From Rubritalea squalenifaciens DSM 18772 (GTDB taxonomy: Bacteria; Verrucomicrobiota; Verrucomicrobiia; Verrucomicrobiales; Akkermansiaceae): a stretch of 64,000 nt of DNA. The DNA lies in NCBI RefSeq assembly GCF_900141815.1, contig NZ_FQYR01000002.1, positions 1,093,091 through 1,157,090 on the forward strand, given 5' to 3'. The translations under genes and the position numbers were made by a program. Below, piece after piece: positions 16,529-26,618 of the stretch (positions within the stretch are counted from its first letter, which is position 1; every line of letters starts with the position of its first letter). The notes under the pieces were generated by a model, which was given only the letters and a program-made list of their open reading frames with translations, was not told the DNA's origin and did not search any database.

Positions 16529-17353
16529 TTAAGACTCGGCTAGTCTGTAGGTTTGCTCTCGGAGGTAGTCGGTAGGCTTGGCTTGCGCGGCCAGAATTTC
16601 TGGGGCGATGAGTTCCCCTGCACTGCAGGCAATGGTTTTGCCACGCATGGCTAGAAAGGCTGGTGGGATGGCGGCGGTGCGGAAGAAGGGAACCTTGGCT
16701 CCCAGAATTTGAAACCAAAGAGGGTTTTGCCCTTTGAAATAGATGGGGAGGACAGGGGTATTGGTCTTGATCGCGATGCGTGCGATGTGCTCCGACCATG
16801 GCGGGTCGAGAATTTTGCCCTGGTCACTCTGGTAGTAAGAGACTGCGCCAGCAGGGAAGACGGCCAGTAATCCCCCCTGTTTGACGTGGTTGCTGGCTCT
16901 TTTCAGGGCTAACAGATTTTTTTTGCCTGCTCCCGGTTCAGAAAGAATATTCAGAGGGATGAGCCAATCGGAGAGGCCTCTGGCGCCCTCGGCCACCGAA
17001 TTAGCCAGGATCAAGGTGTCTCTCCTGGCTTGGATACATAGTGAGCCGAGAGGCATGGCATCGGCACCACCGTATGGATGGTTGGCGATGACAATGACTC
17101 CTCCTGATTTTGGGATGGCTTCGTGCACGCCTTCAGCTTCGGTATGGATGCCTGAAAGGCGGAGAACACTCGTGAAGAAATCCGGGTGAGGATTGTCGGC
17201 TGCCTGAGCGAATAGAGTACGGATTTTGGGGATGCCGAAGATAGATTCAATGAGGTGCCTGATCTTGGCGGGAAAGCCATCGCCTCTCAGCCAGGATGGG
17301 AGGGCGGGGGCGGAATCAAGAAAAGGTCGGGGCGCGGACGGCTTTTGGCTCAT
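16529..17353 (-). CDS. Lysophospholipid acyltransferase-like (PlsC superfamily) protein
   Basis: A 274-aa protein with an acyltransferase motif I of the form VIVIANHPYGGADAM (NHPxGGxD in place of the plain NHx4D) and a motif III LAVFPAGAVSY. Such sequences occur in LPLAT proteins near hemolysin/ornithine-lipid enzymes. It probably moves an acyl chain to a lipid or amine acceptor at the inner membrane; the substrate is uncertain. It follows tsaB by eight bases in one transcript. Confidence 0.86.
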   Translation of the reverse strand: MSQKPSAPRPFLDSAPALPSWLRGDGFPAKIRHLIESIFGIPKIRTLFAQAADNPHPDFFTSVLRLSGIHTEAEGVHEAIPKSGGVIVIANHPYGGADAMPLGSLCIQARRDTLILANSVAEGARGLSDWLIPLNILSEPGAGKKNLLALKRASNHVKQGGLLAVFPAGAVSYYQSDQGKILDPPWSEHIARIAIKTNTPVLPIYFKGQNPLWFQILGAKVPFFRTAAIPPAFLAMRGKTIACSAGELIAPEILAAQAKPTDYLREQTYRLAES

Positions 17354-17361
17354 GCTGGTGA

Positions 17362-18024
17362 TTATTTTCTGCGAAGCAAGGGGTGGCCAGGCTTGGCCTT
17401 GGTGATGAACGGTGCGCGCAGGTAAGCTGGGGAAGGGGGAGTCTTGATTAGCCTCTCTCTCTCTTCTGAGGGAAGTCGGTTCCAGGCGGTGATCAAGAGG
17501 TCCGCGGTGGGTAAAGTAGTCGGTGCGGCTACTCCGTCAGGGAGATCCAGTGACTCTTCAAAGGTGAAGAGTGGAGTATTCAGCTTCGATAGGGTCTGAT
17601 AGAAGCTCTCCTGGTCCATGAGCTTGGGCTCGCCGGGCATTGAGTTAGCTGGAATGTCGATGGTAAAAAAGGAGCCGCGTCTGGCATCTCCCACGGCTGT
17701 GGCGGCTTCACCGTCAGCTGTAATGGGGGTAGCGAGTAGGGAACTGAGTCCGATCACGGGGCATCCGTGAGCGATGGCAATTCCTTGGGCCGCTGCGATG
17801 GCGATTCTAGAGCCGGAATAGCTGCCTGGACCGGTGCCTACCAAAATGTAGTCACACTGGCATCCATCAGGAAGAGAGTCTAGCAGCTCAACGAGTGGTG
17901 GGAAAAGAAGTTGGTTCTGCTGGCGATGACTCTCGAAATGGCGGCAAAGCATATCCTGTCCATCGATGGATAATGCGATGGAGGCCTGAGGGACGCTGGT
18001 TTCAATGGAGAGAATCGTTGGCAC
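17362..18024 (-). CDS. tsaB: tRNA threonylcarbamoyladenosine biosynthesis protein TsaB
   Basis: A 220-aa actin-fold protein with the family opening ILSIETSVPQASIAL and the hallmark VGTGPGSYSGSRIAIAAAQG. TsaB partners with TsaD and TsaE to install t6A37 in ANN-decoding tRNAs. TsaB lacks the metal site of TsaD, as here. First gene of a two-gene leftward operon with the acyltransferase, divergent from citrate synthase. Confidence 0.94.
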   Translation of the reverse strand: MPTILSIETSVPQASIALSIDGQDMLCRHFESHRQQNQLLFPPLVELLDSLPDGCQCDYILVGTGPGSYSGSRIAIAAAQGIAIAHGCPVIGLSSLLATPITADGEAATAVGDARRGSFFTIDIPANSMPGEPKLMDQESFYQTLSKLNTPLFTFEESLDLPDGVAAPTTLPTADLLITAWNRLPSEERERLIKTPPSPAYLRAPFITKAKPGHPLLRRK

Positions 18025-18238
18025 GTGGTGACTTTAGTGGTCTTTGGAATTTACTGAATAGCAAACTGAAAAAAGTATCAATGTGCAGAAATTGTGACGC
18101 TATGAGCCGTTTTTGATCAAATTGTGTCGATTAATTCATTATGAGAACAGCATTCACCCTTGATTGTACGCCGCGAACTGCTTTTCTATTTCCGTCACGT
18201 GGGATGGACCCACTGAGAAGAATTTTAGAAAAGAAGTT

Positions 18239-19369
18239 ATGAGCGATTACGCAAAAGGTTTGGAAGGAGTTATTGCCAACGAGTCTGCCTTGTCCAAGGT
18301 GGAAGGCCTCGAGGGCAAGTTGTCGTATCTCGGTTACAGCATTGATGATCTGGTAGAGCATTGCAACTTTGAGGAGGTGACTTTCTTGCTTCATAATGGC
18401 CGTTTGCCCAATGCTGCTGAACTTGAAGCTTTCGAACAGAAGCTGCGTAATGACCGCGAGCTTCCAGAGCAGGTGGTTGACTTCCTGAAGAACTTGCCAG
18501 CAGACGCGACTCCAATGGATGTCCTTCGTACGGCAGTCTCCATGCTGGGTATCTTTGACAAGCGTGCCAAGATTGGTGAGCCAGATCACGAGCTGAACCG
18601 TGAAGTGGCGCTCTCTATTGTAGCCAAGACTCCAGTTATCGTGGCCTACTACCACCGAGCAAGACAGGGCAAGGATCTGCCAGCAGTTCGTAACGATCTG
18701 TCTGAGGCAGCTCATTTCCTCTACCTCATCAATGGTGAAGAGCCAAGTGAAGCAGCAGCTAAGACACTGGATATCGCCTACATCCTTCACGCTGACCACG
18801 GCATGAATGCTTCCACATTCTCTGCTCGTGTCACCATCGCAACTCTCTCCGATCTCTACAGTGCCATGACTTCTGCCATCGGCACACTCAAGGGACCACT
18901 TCATGGTGGTGCTAACGAAGGTGTGATCAAGATGCTCAATGAAATCGGCAGTGAGGATAAAGTGGATGCATTCGTCGAAGATTGCTTGACTCACAAGAAG
19001 AAGATCATGGGTATTGGTCACCGTGTCTACAAGGTGCTCGATCCACGTGCTCCACATCTCCAGAAGATGGCCGTCAAGCTGACCGAAGAACTTGGTGAAG
19101 CCAAGTGGATCAACATGTCTGAGCGTATTGCTACCATCATGCGTGAGCGCAAGGGACTCAATGCGAACGTAGATTTCTACTCTGCGACAGTTTACTACTC
19201 ACTGGGCATTCCTACTGACCTGTTCACTCCGATCTTCGGTATCGCGCGTATGGCTGGCTGGACCGCCCAGGTGCTCGAGCAGCTTCAGGACAACCGCTTG
19301 TACCGCCCACTTACCAAGTATGTGGGGCCTGCAACGACTTCTCCAGTGCCTCCAATTTCCGAGCGCTAG
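18239..19369 (+). CDS. gltA: Citrate synthase
   Basis: From ATG 18239 (MSDYAKGLEGVIAN), preceded by AAGAAG, the product is 376 aa, the short hexamer-independent type common in many bacteria. Seen: LHADHGMNASTFSARV, PLHGGANEGV with the active-site His, GIGHRVYKVLDPRAPHL and a C-terminal GIPTDLFTPIFGIARMAGW. It condenses oxaloacetate with acetyl-CoA in the TCA cycle. The short form overlaps in sequence with 2-methylcitrate synthase, but no prp genes lie nearby, so citrate synthase is the better call. The longer upstream reading from 18164 lacks a ribosome site. Confidence 0.94.
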   Translation: MSDYAKGLEGVIANESALSKVEGLEGKLSYLGYSIDDLVEHCNFEEVTFLLHNGRLPNAAELEAFEQKLRNDRELPEQVVDFLKNLPADATPMDVLRTAVSMLGIFDKRAKIGEPDHELNREVALSIVAKTPVIVAYYHRARQGKDLPAVRNDLSEAAHFLYLINGEEPSEAAAKTLDIAYILHADHGMNASTFSARVTIATLSDLYSAMTSAIGTLKGPLHGGANEGVIKMLNEIGSEDKVDAFVEDCLTHKKKIMGIGHRVYKVLDPRAPHLQKMAVKLTEELGEAKWINMSERIATIMRERKGLNANVDFYSATVYYSLGIPTDLFTPIFGIARMAGWTAQVLEQLQDNRLYRPLTKYVGPATTSPVPPISER

Positions 19370-19394
19370 GAAGCAAGTTGCCAGAAACTTCCGA

Positions 19395-19425
19395 AGCGAG
19401 ACCTGCTCAAGGTCTCGCTTTTTTT
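19395..19425 (+). terminator. Terminator of citrate synthase gene
   Basis: Ten-base stem AGCGAGACCT / AGGTCTCGCT, five-base loop, then seven T. It ends two bases before the convergent tamA stop. Confidence 0.92.
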
Positions 19426-19426
19426 A

Positions 19427-21427
19427 TCAGAAGGTAGCGCCAATGGCGAAGTGGAGTGTACCTGCAGGTTCTCCATCTTTGCGGTTGAGGTTATGACCGT
19501 ATTCAAGACGTATTGGCCCGATCGGTAGGTCGATCCTCATACCCAAACCCACTGCATAGGAGGGATTGTTGAAACCCCAGCTGGAGATGTCTGAATAGAC
19601 CTGGCCCATGTCAAAGAAGACGACTCCGCGTATGGGCTCTCTGATGTCACGGACGTATTCGAGGCTGGCATTCCAGTAGGCCTCGCCACCGAGAGGATCA
19701 TTTGAGAATGAGCGCGGTCCCATCTCCCGTTCATCAAAGCTTCTGACTGAGTCGGCGCCGCCGGAAAAGAGGCGGAGGTCGATGGGGAGGTCTGCTGAGT
19801 CACCGGGCCTGATAGCACCAGTGCTGAAGCTAGCAATGAAGTGGTTCCTCTCCCCCTGCCTGATACGATAGGAGGTATCAATATTGGCGAGGACGTAGGA
19901 GGTGGTTGAATCACCAGCCACGGTGCCAGTCTCTAACTTTGCCTGGCCGTGGAAGCCCTCTGAAGGAAGCGTCGTATTGTCTCTGAAATCGATGCTCTGG
20001 ATAATGCCTAATTTAGTGTGAACGTAATCATCTGGACCAAGTTCCAGAGGAGTGAGATCTGAAGAGGAAGTCGTGACGTAGGAGCCTCCTAAGTAAAGTC
20101 TGGTCGAGTATTCTCTTTTAGGAGACCAGGTGAGAGAGATTTCACCGCCAGTTTCAAATTTGTCGTAAGCGTCATAGAGGCGCTGAAGGGTAAATGCTCT
20201 GACGGTTAGACTGAGCGGCTCACCTAGGAAGAATGGTTCTGTGAGGCTGGTCTCACCGAGAAAACCCCGGCCTGACAACTCGCCGCGAGCATTGAAGCGA
20301 AGTAGCTCACCGTTGAAATTCAGGTCTGTGTAGGAGAGCCCTGCAATACCACCTTCGAACGTTCCCAGTCCGAGATAAGAGCGAATCGATTTGGCTTTGG
20401 CCTCCTCGACATTGATTTCCAAGTCCAGCATGGCATCTGGCTGAGGAACTGGAGTGACGGTCACTCTGCGGAATGCCCCTGTTGAGAGCGCTTTTCTGAG
20501 AATTTCGTCCGAATGTTGAGCATCGTAATACTCGCCTTTAAGATCGTCGAAGAAGCGCCGAATACGTTTGGTTTTGGTCTTTTTGTTACCAGCGATCCGG
20601 ATGTCCTCGACCTTGTAGCGAAGTCCGCGGTCGATGGTGAAGGTGAGCCTCACAGAGTCAGCTCGGTGCTTTGATGACATGGTGAGCTTTGCAAAGTGAA
20701 AGCCTTTCTTGCGGTAGTACTCTTCTACAGCAGTTCTGACTTTGGTGATGTTTTCCGTATTTGCCGTTTTGCCAAGGTAAGGCTTGATGTCAGCCAAGTG
20801 AGCCTGAATGTCCTCACTTTTAGCTCCTTGGAATGAGGGGACGGCAAGAATGTGGACTGGGCCTGGGTTGATACGAAGTGTGATATCTACGTCTTTTTGT
20901 TGTCGGTCATATTGTTCACTGACGACAGTGACAGAGGATGACCAATAGCCCTGAGATTTGAGGTAGTTGTCCACGTTCTGAGCTCCCAGTGCGGTAAACT
21001 TGGGGATGTAGGGGGCTTCGTCTTCTTTTACAATCTCGGATTCGACCACAGGTTGCAGGAAGTAACTACGTAGTTCTTCCTGAGTGAGTGGACCCAGTTC
21101 GTTTGTGTTAATTTCGCCGTACACATATCGGATGCCTGGGCGTGCCGTAAGCTGAATAATTTGTCCACCGGGCAGACTCCAGTCGACTGTAGCTTCCGCA
21201 TGACCTGCGCGAACTAGGATGCGTTTCAGGAAGAAGGCCGCATCATCAGCTCGCCAAGGAGATGGCTCACGACGGGTAACGAAGTCTAGGCGGGGTGTTA
21301 GCTTGTCGATGATTTCCTTTTGCTGACCTGGTGCCAGCCCGGTCACACGAATTTCCGCAGACTTTAGCGCGAGAGGGCTGAGTCCTATAAGGAGTGATGA
21401 GTAGATGGGAATGTGGCGGGGATGCAT
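19427..21427 (-). CDS. tamA: TamA-like Omp85 outer-membrane protein
   Basis: A 666-aa protein with a signal peptide (IPIYSSLLIGLSPLALKSA), three POTRA-like repeats through about residue 330 (the last with KVEDIRIAGNKKTKTKRI) and a C-terminal beta barrel. The Omp85 lid motif is recognisable as GGADSVRSFDEREMGP, and the protein ends in Phe. With TamB it forms the translocation and assembly module, which inserts a subset of barrel proteins and helps lipid traffic between membranes. The ATG shares one base with the tamB stop, so the pair is coupled. TamA rather than BamA is chosen because of the tamB neighbour and three POTRA-like repeats. Confidence 0.9.
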   Translation of the reverse strand: MHPRHIPIYSSLLIGLSPLALKSAEIRVTGLAPGQQKEIIDKLTPRLDFVTRREPSPWRADDAAFFLKRILVRAGHAEATVDWSLPGGQIIQLTARPGIRYVYGEINTNELGPLTQEELRSYFLQPVVESEIVKEDEAPYIPKFTALGAQNVDNYLKSQGYWSSSVTVVSEQYDRQQKDVDITLRINPGPVHILAVPSFQGAKSEDIQAHLADIKPYLGKTANTENITKVRTAVEEYYRKKGFHFAKLTMSSKHRADSVRLTFTIDRGLRYKVEDIRIAGNKKTKTKRIRRFFDDLKGEYYDAQHSDEILRKALSTGAFRRVTVTPVPQPDAMLDLEINVEEAKAKSIRSYLGLGTFEGGIAGLSYTDLNFNGELLRFNARGELSGRGFLGETSLTEPFFLGEPLSLTVRAFTLQRLYDAYDKFETGGEISLTWSPKREYSTRLYLGGSYVTTSSSDLTPLELGPDDYVHTKLGIIQSIDFRDNTTLPSEGFHGQAKLETGTVAGDSTTSYVLANIDTSYRIRQGERNHFIASFSTGAIRPGDSADLPIDLRLFSGGADSVRSFDEREMGPRSFSNDPLGGEAYWNASLEYVRDIREPIRGVVFFDMGQVYSDISSWGFNNPSYAVGLGMRIDLPIGPIRLEYGHNLNRKDGEPAGTLHFAIGATF

Positions 21428-24400
21428 TAGCGGAATCTGATCACGTAGATGACTAAGCCTCGGGTTTGCTGCTCATTATCTACTTGGGCTGTTAGGTGCC
21501 ATTGGGGGGTGAGCTCTATGGTGGCGGAGTAATATTCACGTCCCGTGAATGCATCTTTTTCTCCCACGTTGAGGTTGAGGTTTTCTACTCCTTTCAGCAG
21601 GGCGACAAAGAGTTGATTGCCTCCTGGTTGTTCTGCTTTTTGGCGCATTTTGATGAGAAAGATTTGGAGGGCCTTGAAGGCGGCCACTTCTTGGTCTTCC
21701 AAGCCACTGGTTGTAGAGCCCGTGGCGATCAGGGCCATGACTTCGCTTTCAGGAAGAGGAGGGTAGGAGGTGAAGGCTGTTTTTGGCGATGACGCGGACC
21801 CGTAGACGAAGACGCTCACATCGTAATTGCCGATCGAGGACTTGCCGCGGATATCGAGCGTGGGCACTAGACCGTTCTTCGGAGTGAAGATGACCGAGCC
21901 TTTGGGTATTTCTAGCAGACTGAAGGGGAGCTTGGCTTTCACGTTTCTGATAGAAAGGCTGCCGTCTGGTTCCGGATTTTTCAGGGTTCCTCCTACTTTG
22001 ATGGAGCCGCGGATGAAACCGGAGGCGATATTACCACGAGCAAGGATGGGGTCTTCTGTAAGAATCGTTAGATCAAGTTTCCATTCGCCGAAGGGCTCCG
22101 GAATAGGAAGCCCGTCTTCCGCTTTCTCTGGATCGATAGCTGGGAGCTTGACTTCCGCTACTGCTGAGGAAGGGACTCCTATGGGAAGGAGTTCGATATC
22201 TTTGTAGAGCAGAGATTCAACCAAGCCAATTCTGCCAGAGAGCGTAGCCTCCTTGAGTGTCCCTTTTAGGTTTAGGTTGGTGTTTGCCCTTGCTGAGATT
22301 AGGTCGTCCCGATGCACCAGGGCATATCTGGTCATGAGGTCGATATCGAAGCTGGGGTTTTTGAAGTCGTTGAGATCAGCTTTGCCGGAGATCTTGAAAT
22401 CACCACCGTTGATCTGAGCGGTGAGTTCTAGGTCGGCAAGTAAGGAGTCTGAGATTTTAGCGTTGAGTTTGAGGTTCCTCGCATCGCGAAATTCTTCAAA
22501 CCCTAGCTTGAGCTGAGGGATTTCAGCTTGGATGTCGGCTTGGAATTTAGGGTCATGAATCGTTCCTTTGACATTGGCCTCGCCTGTTATCGATCCCTCT
22601 AGAGACTCGATCTTTGGGATGAATTTTTTGAAGCGAGCCAAGGGTAATTCTTCAATCGTTAGTTTGGCGTCTATGGGGGATTTATCTAACAAAGTCTCCA
22701 GGAGGTTGGGGTCTTCGAGCCAAGCTTCTGGGGTGAAAGGGAAGGTGCCACTGAGGGCAATGCGTTTGTCTTGGTTCTCTGAGAGTTCAGCCGAGAGCCT
22801 AAGTTGCTCTTCTTCAGACCGGAAGTCGACTGATAGATTAAGTGGAGCGATGTGCTCGTCATCAATACCCGAGACATCGATGGCTTTCATCAGGCCATTG
22901 ATGCTAGGAGCTCTGGGGGAGCCAGCGAGTTTGAAATCAAGTTCCAGAGAGCCGTTGATTTCCTGAGCTGTCTTTAAGGCAAACCATTGCCTTAGTTTGG
23001 CGAGTGAGAGTTGCTTGGTGTCTACGTTCAGGTTCCATGCCGTTTTCTGCCCCAGAAACTCTTTGAGAGTGGTGATTTCAGTATGGTAAGGGATGTTGCC
23101 TGTGATGGTGGCTATAGGCTCTTTGTCGCGCTGAATGCCAAACTGCTTGATAGAGATACTTTTTCCATCCCAGTTCAACTGGGCTTGCCCTAACCAGTCT
23201 TCTTCTCTGATAGACAAAGAATGGATATCCAGCTTGTCAGGCCACTGGTAGCTCACGTTGGTGGAGGCGGAGAGCTTTGGGATCTCAGGAAGCGAGAGCT
23301 CTAGCTGGTTGACTTTGAGGGTGCCGATTTGTGGTTTCTTCAGGTCGATGTTTCCTTTTCCTGACCAGGCAAAGTCTAGTGGACCTCCCGCAGCTAGCTT
23401 GAGTTCGAATATTTCGAGTAAGGCATTGATCCACTCAGGAGATTGCTCGCTGAATGAGATGGCTCCCGAATAATCTTGGCTATTCAAGTCGTAAAAAGCT
23501 TCCAGTTCGAAGCGCTCGGGGGAGTTTGCCGATGCTGTGACTGTACCTGAAGAGTGATAGTCGGCAGAAAGTGCGATCTCTGGAATGCTGGAATCTCTTG
23601 CCTGAATGCCACGAACACTTGCTTCTGCCTGGACTTGATCAAGGACCTCACCAGACAGGCTGAGGTTCCCGCTGAGTTTCATGGCAGCTTGCTGAAGTTC
23701 GATACCCTCTGGTAGTTCGATCCATAGGTCTGCGATATTTCCTAGCTTGGTGGTCTCGAGGGCATAGTCGAGTTTGGTGTGTTTCCACCATTCTTTGGAT
23801 TCAGGGTCAGACCATGAGCCTTTTGCAGATGCTGAGAGCTCAGTCTCATTGAGCTTGGTTTCGAGTTTAAGGGTGTAGCTTTGGTCTTTTTGACTGAGGT
23901 CCAGGCCGAGGTCTTTCGCGAGATACTCATTGAACTGCAGCGAATCCGCAGCGAGTTTGGCCTGGACTTCCCAAGAGGGAACTGGCGTTTCCTGCCAGTT
24001 ATTGATTTCCAGCTCAAGCTGGCTCAGAACCGCTTCTACTGGGAGAGGGATGCCCAGGTGGAACTGAACGGCCTGGGTGGTGATTTGTCCGTTAGTGAGA
24101 CTGGCACTCAGGCTCTCGCACACGGAGATGTCGAGCTCTGCGTCGTAGAATGAAAGTGTGCCGGAGCCTGTCGGGTACTGCTGCCAGTCCGCCTTTACGG
24201 AGCTCAGGGCAATTCCTGGAAGTATTTCGAAGCGGTCAAGAGTGGCCGAGTACTCCTGCCAGGTCAGATTGACGACTTGCTCAGCAGTACTAGAGCCGGT
24301 GCTGTCTTTGGCGGTGAAGCCGCTCAGCTGAAAATCGCTGGATCCTGAGGCATGGCTTAGTTCGCTGAGGGAGAAATCAGCAAAGGGGTCACCCTCTTGG

Positions 24401-24888
24401 AGTAGGCTAAGCTGTAAGTCTGTGATGGTGATTTCAGGTTGCTCTACCCAGCTTCGTACAAGTGAGAGGGTCTCGCGCAGTTTGGCGTGCGGGTCTTCTG
24501 GGTCCTCTTTGCTGGGGGGGAATTTGGAAACGTCCATGACGACGCGGGCGTTCTCTAGCGAAACTCCCCGGATTTTCTGATCTAGGAGCTCGAGGATACG
24601 ATAGTCGAGCACTAGCTTGTCCGCTTCTAGCTGCTGGAGGCCTTGCTCACCTGAGTAATGCAAGTTTTGGATCACGAAGCCACTCGCCAGCGTACCCTCT
24701 ACTTCTGCCGAGCCAGACATGCCTTGTGTCTCAAGCCCTTTGTCTAATCCGTAGGAGACCGCCCAGCGTGCACCAGGACCGTTCAGGGTGTAGCCTAAGG
24801 CCAGCAGAACGGCTCCAGTCCAGCCCAAGCGTCTCGTCCACTTGCGCTTTGCTTTTTTGGTGGGGGTGATGTCTTCTTTTTCAGGCAT
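21427..24888 (-). CDS. tamB: TamB-like translocation and assembly module protein
   Basis: A 1153-aa AsmA-like protein: a basic N-terminus (KKAKRKWTRRLG) then a single hydrophobic anchor, followed by about 1000 residues of alternating beta pattern typical of a long lipid-conducting groove. The C-terminal DUF490 region is clear: VMALIATGSTTSG, then ALLKGVENLNLNVG and a terminal beta segment ending VIYVIRFR. It spans the periplasm and docks on TamA, encoded directly downstream with a one-base overlap. Length is close to E. coli TamB. It is separated from phoU by a terminator. Confidence 0.9.
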   Translation of the reverse strand: MPEKEDITPTKKAKRKWTRRLGWTGAVLLALGYTLNGPGARWAVSYGLDKGLETQGMSGSAEVEGTLASGFVIQNLHYSGEQGLQQLEADKLVLDYRILELLDQKIRGVSLENARVVMDVSKFPPSKEDPEDPHAKLRETLSLVRSWVEQPEITITDLQLSLLQEGDPFADFSLSELSHASGSSDFQLSGFTAKDSTGSSTAEQVVNLTWQEYSATLDRFEILPGIALSSVKADWQQYPTGSGTLSFYDAELDISVCESLSASLTNGQITTQAVQFHLGIPLPVEAVLSQLELEINNWQETPVPSWEVQAKLAADSLQFNEYLAKDLGLDLSQKDQSYTLKLETKLNETELSASAKGSWSDPESKEWWKHTKLDYALETTKLGNIADLWIELPEGIELQQAAMKLSGNLSLSGEVLDQVQAEASVRGIQARDSSIPEIALSADYHSSGTVTASANSPERFELEAFYDLNSQDYSGAISFSEQSPEWINALLEIFELKLAAGGPLDFAWSGKGNIDLKKPQIGTLKVNQLELSLPEIPKLSASTNVSYQWPDKLDIHSLSIREEDWLGQAQLNWDGKSISIKQFGIQRDKEPIATITGNIPYHTEITTLKEFLGQKTAWNLNVDTKQLSLAKLRQWFALKTAQEINGSLELDFKLAGSPRAPSINGLMKAIDVSGIDDEHIAPLNLSVDFRSEEEQLRLSAELSENQDKRIALSGTFPFTPEAWLEDPNLLETLLDKSPIDAKLTIEELPLARFKKFIPKIESLEGSITGEANVKGTIHDPKFQADIQAEIPQLKLGFEEFRDARNLKLNAKISDSLLADLELTAQINGGDFKISGKADLNDFKNPSFDIDLMTRYALVHRDDLISARANTNLNLKGTLKEATLSGRIGLVESLLYKDIELLPIGVPSSAVAEVKLPAIDPEKAEDGLPIPEPFGEWKLDLTILTEDPILARGNIASGFIRGSIKVGGTLKNPEPDGSLSIRNVKAKLPFSLLEIPKGSVIFTPKNGLVPTLDIRGKSSIGNYDVSVFVYGSASSPKTAFTSYPPLPESEVMALIATGSTTSGLEDQEVAAFKALQIFLIKMRQKAEQPGGNQLFVALLKGVENLNLNVGEKDAFTGREYYSATIELTPQWHLTAQVDNEQQTRGLVIYVIRFR

Positions 24889-24943
24889 TACAAGCAGTCA
24901 CATACTAGACTGTCTGGCTGCACTTGCAAACTACAGATAAAAG

Positions 24944-24974
24944 AAAAAACCGCCGGGCGGCTGCCTCGGCGGTT
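24944..24974 (-). terminator. Terminator of the pst-phoU operon
   Basis: Eight-base stem AACCGCCG / CGGCGGTT (24948-24955 and 24967-24974), followed on the minus strand by T-rich sequence (complement of 24944-24949). Located 30 bases after the phoU stop. Confidence 0.85.
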
Positions 24975-25005
24975 AGAAAGTGATTAATCCTAATAATGGA
25001 GTGAA

Positions 25006-25698
25006 TTATTCTTCCTCGTCGGAAAGCTCACCGCCGTGACGAATATCGGTAGCTGTCTCCATGAAGACGACGTCTTCGGCGATATTTACCGAGAGATCAC
25101 CAACGCGTTCAAGCCAGCGGCAAATGAACACGAGATTGAGGTAGTCCTTGTAATTGGAGCATTCTCCTTCCAGGCACTTGGTAAGCTTTCTATGCGTGGA
25201 TTTGTGGAGGGCATCCAGCTCGTCATCTGCACGAATGACTTCCAAAGCGATTTCCTTGCTGCCGTCATTGTAGGCGGTCAGAGCTTTGGTGAGCATGTTG
25301 TTCGCCAGTTGATAGATCGGCTCGACGAGTCGGTTCTCTGGCAGTTCGCTGTTTCTGAGGATCTTTCTGCTGCGCTTGGCGATGCTGACTGCGTGGTCAG
25401 AAATACGCTCCAGATTGTTGGTGATCTTCATGGAGGAGATCACCATGCGGAGGTCGCCCGCGAAGAGTCGGTACTTGGACATGAGAAGGACACCTTCTTC
25501 ATCAATGATGATTTCCAGTTGGTCTACTTCTTCATCGTCCGCGATGACTTGATTGCAAAGCTCAATGTTGCGGTCAAGGAGGCCGCGGATAGCATTTTCC
25601 AGGTTCTGCTGGGTGAGGCTGCCAATAGTAATCATCTTCTGTCTGAAGTCTTCCATGGCACTATTGAAGTCTGATAGGATATGTCCGCCAGTTTGCAT
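25006..25698 (-). CDS. phoU: Phosphate signalling complex protein PhoU
   Basis: A 230-aa all-helical protein with the two PhoU repeats: EVDQLEIIIDEE then RMVISSMKITNNLERISDHAV in the first, and a second copy ending FICRWLERVGDLSVNIAEDVVF. The E/DxxxD metal-site pattern is visible in both. PhoU links the Pst transporter to the PhoR/PhoB system and restrains uptake when phosphate is plentiful. Last gene of the pst operon, 51 bases after pstB. No phoR or phoB lies in the window. Confidence 0.95.
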   Translation of the reverse strand: MQTGGHILSDFNSAMEDFRQKMITIGSLTQQNLENAIRGLLDRNIELCNQVIADDEEVDQLEIIIDEEGVLLMSKYRLFAGDLRMVISSMKITNNLERISDHAVSIAKRSRKILRNSELPENRLVEPIYQLANNMLTKALTAYNDGSKEIALEVIRADDELDALHKSTHRKLTKCLEGECSNYKDYLNLVFICRWLERVGDLSVNIAEDVVFMETATDIRHGGELSDEEE

Positions 25699-25749
25699 AG
25701 TTGTTAGGTAAGTTAGAGGTTGGGGTAGGAGCTGGTTTGGCAGAGAGGA

Positions 25750-26616
25750 TTAACCGAAGCGGCCACTGATGTAGTCTTCGGTTTGCTTGTTACTTGGGTT
25801 GGAGAAGATCTTCGTGGTATCAGCGTACTCGATGAGTTCACCCAGATAGAAGAAGGCTGTGTTGTCCGAAATACGGCTGGCCTGCTGCATGGAGTGGGTC
25901 ACGATGACGATGGTAAACTCCTGACGGAGCTCGGTGATCAATTCCTCCACCTTGGCTGTGGCGATAGGGTCGAGTGCTGAGCATGGTTCGTCCATTAGGA
26001 TGACCTTTGGTTTTACCGCTGTGGTACGAGCGATACAGAGACGCTGCTGCTGACCACCGGAGAGGCCAAGTGCTGAGTCTTTGAGACGGTCTTTGACCTC
26101 ATCCCAGAGAGCGGCACCTTTGAGTGCTCTCTCGACTGCTTCGTCTAGAGTAGATTTGTCCCTGATGCCTTGGATACGGAGTCCGTAGGCTACGTTGTCA
26201 TAAATAGACTTCGGGAAGGGGTTGTATTTCTGGAAGACCATGCCGACTTGCTTGCGCAGCTCAATGGCAGACACGCTGCGGTCATTGATGTCCTGACCCA
26301 TGATACGAATTTCCCCTGTGGTGATCTTGGAGGTTTCCACGAGGTCGTTCATGCGGTTGATGCAGCGAAGCAATGTGGACTTACCGCAGCCAGATGGACC
26401 GATGAAAGCAGTGACCTGCTTCTCAGGGATGTCCAGGGTGATGTTACGGAGGGTATTCGTTTTACCGAGGTCATAGGAGAAGGAAACATTGTCGATCTCA
26501 ATCATCGGTTCCACATGAGGCTCATTTCTAGATGCCTGTAGGAGCGAATCGGAATTGGCTGCCGGATTGTTGGAGTTCATATTGCGGGATGGTTTGGAGA
26601 TGGTTTGAGTAGACAT
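25750..26616 (-). CDS. pstB: Phosphate ABC transporter ATP-binding protein PstB
   Basis: From ATG 26616 ([14 protein letters not shown]) the product is 288 aa; a GTG at 26625 would overlap the pstA stop. Walker [11 protein letters not shown]-loop [21 protein letters not shown], signature [13 protein letters not shown], Walker [14 protein letters not shown] and the switch His in [14 protein letters not shown] are all present. The SIYDNVAYG motif is specific to PstB. A 40-residue Asn/Ser-rich N-terminal extension precedes the ATPase domain. It energises phosphate import through PstC/PstA. Confidence 0.96.
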   Translation of the reverse strand: MSTQTISKPSRNMNSNNPAANSDSLLQASRNEPHVEPMIEIDNVSFSYDLGKTNTLRNITLDIPEKQVTAFIGPSGCGKSTLLRCINRMNDLVETSKITTGEIRIMGQDINDRSVSAIELRKQVGMVFQKYNPFPKSIYDNVAYGLRIQGIRDKSTLDEAVERALKGAALWDEVKDRLKDSALGLSGGQQQRLCIARTTAVKPKVILMDEPCSALDPIATAKVEELITELRQEFTIVIVTHSMQQASRISDNTAFFYLGELIEYADTTKIFSNPSNKQTEDYISGRFG

Positions 26617-26618
26617 GG

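Noticed and set aside
18131..19057. 308-codon minus-strand ORF opposite citrate synthase
   Set aside because: Long only because of the GC-rich third positions of gltA on the other strand; the residues show no fold and gltA motifs are unambiguous.
25036..25674. 212-codon plus-strand ORF opposite phoU
   Set aside because: Shadow of phoU, whose PhoU repeats are clear.
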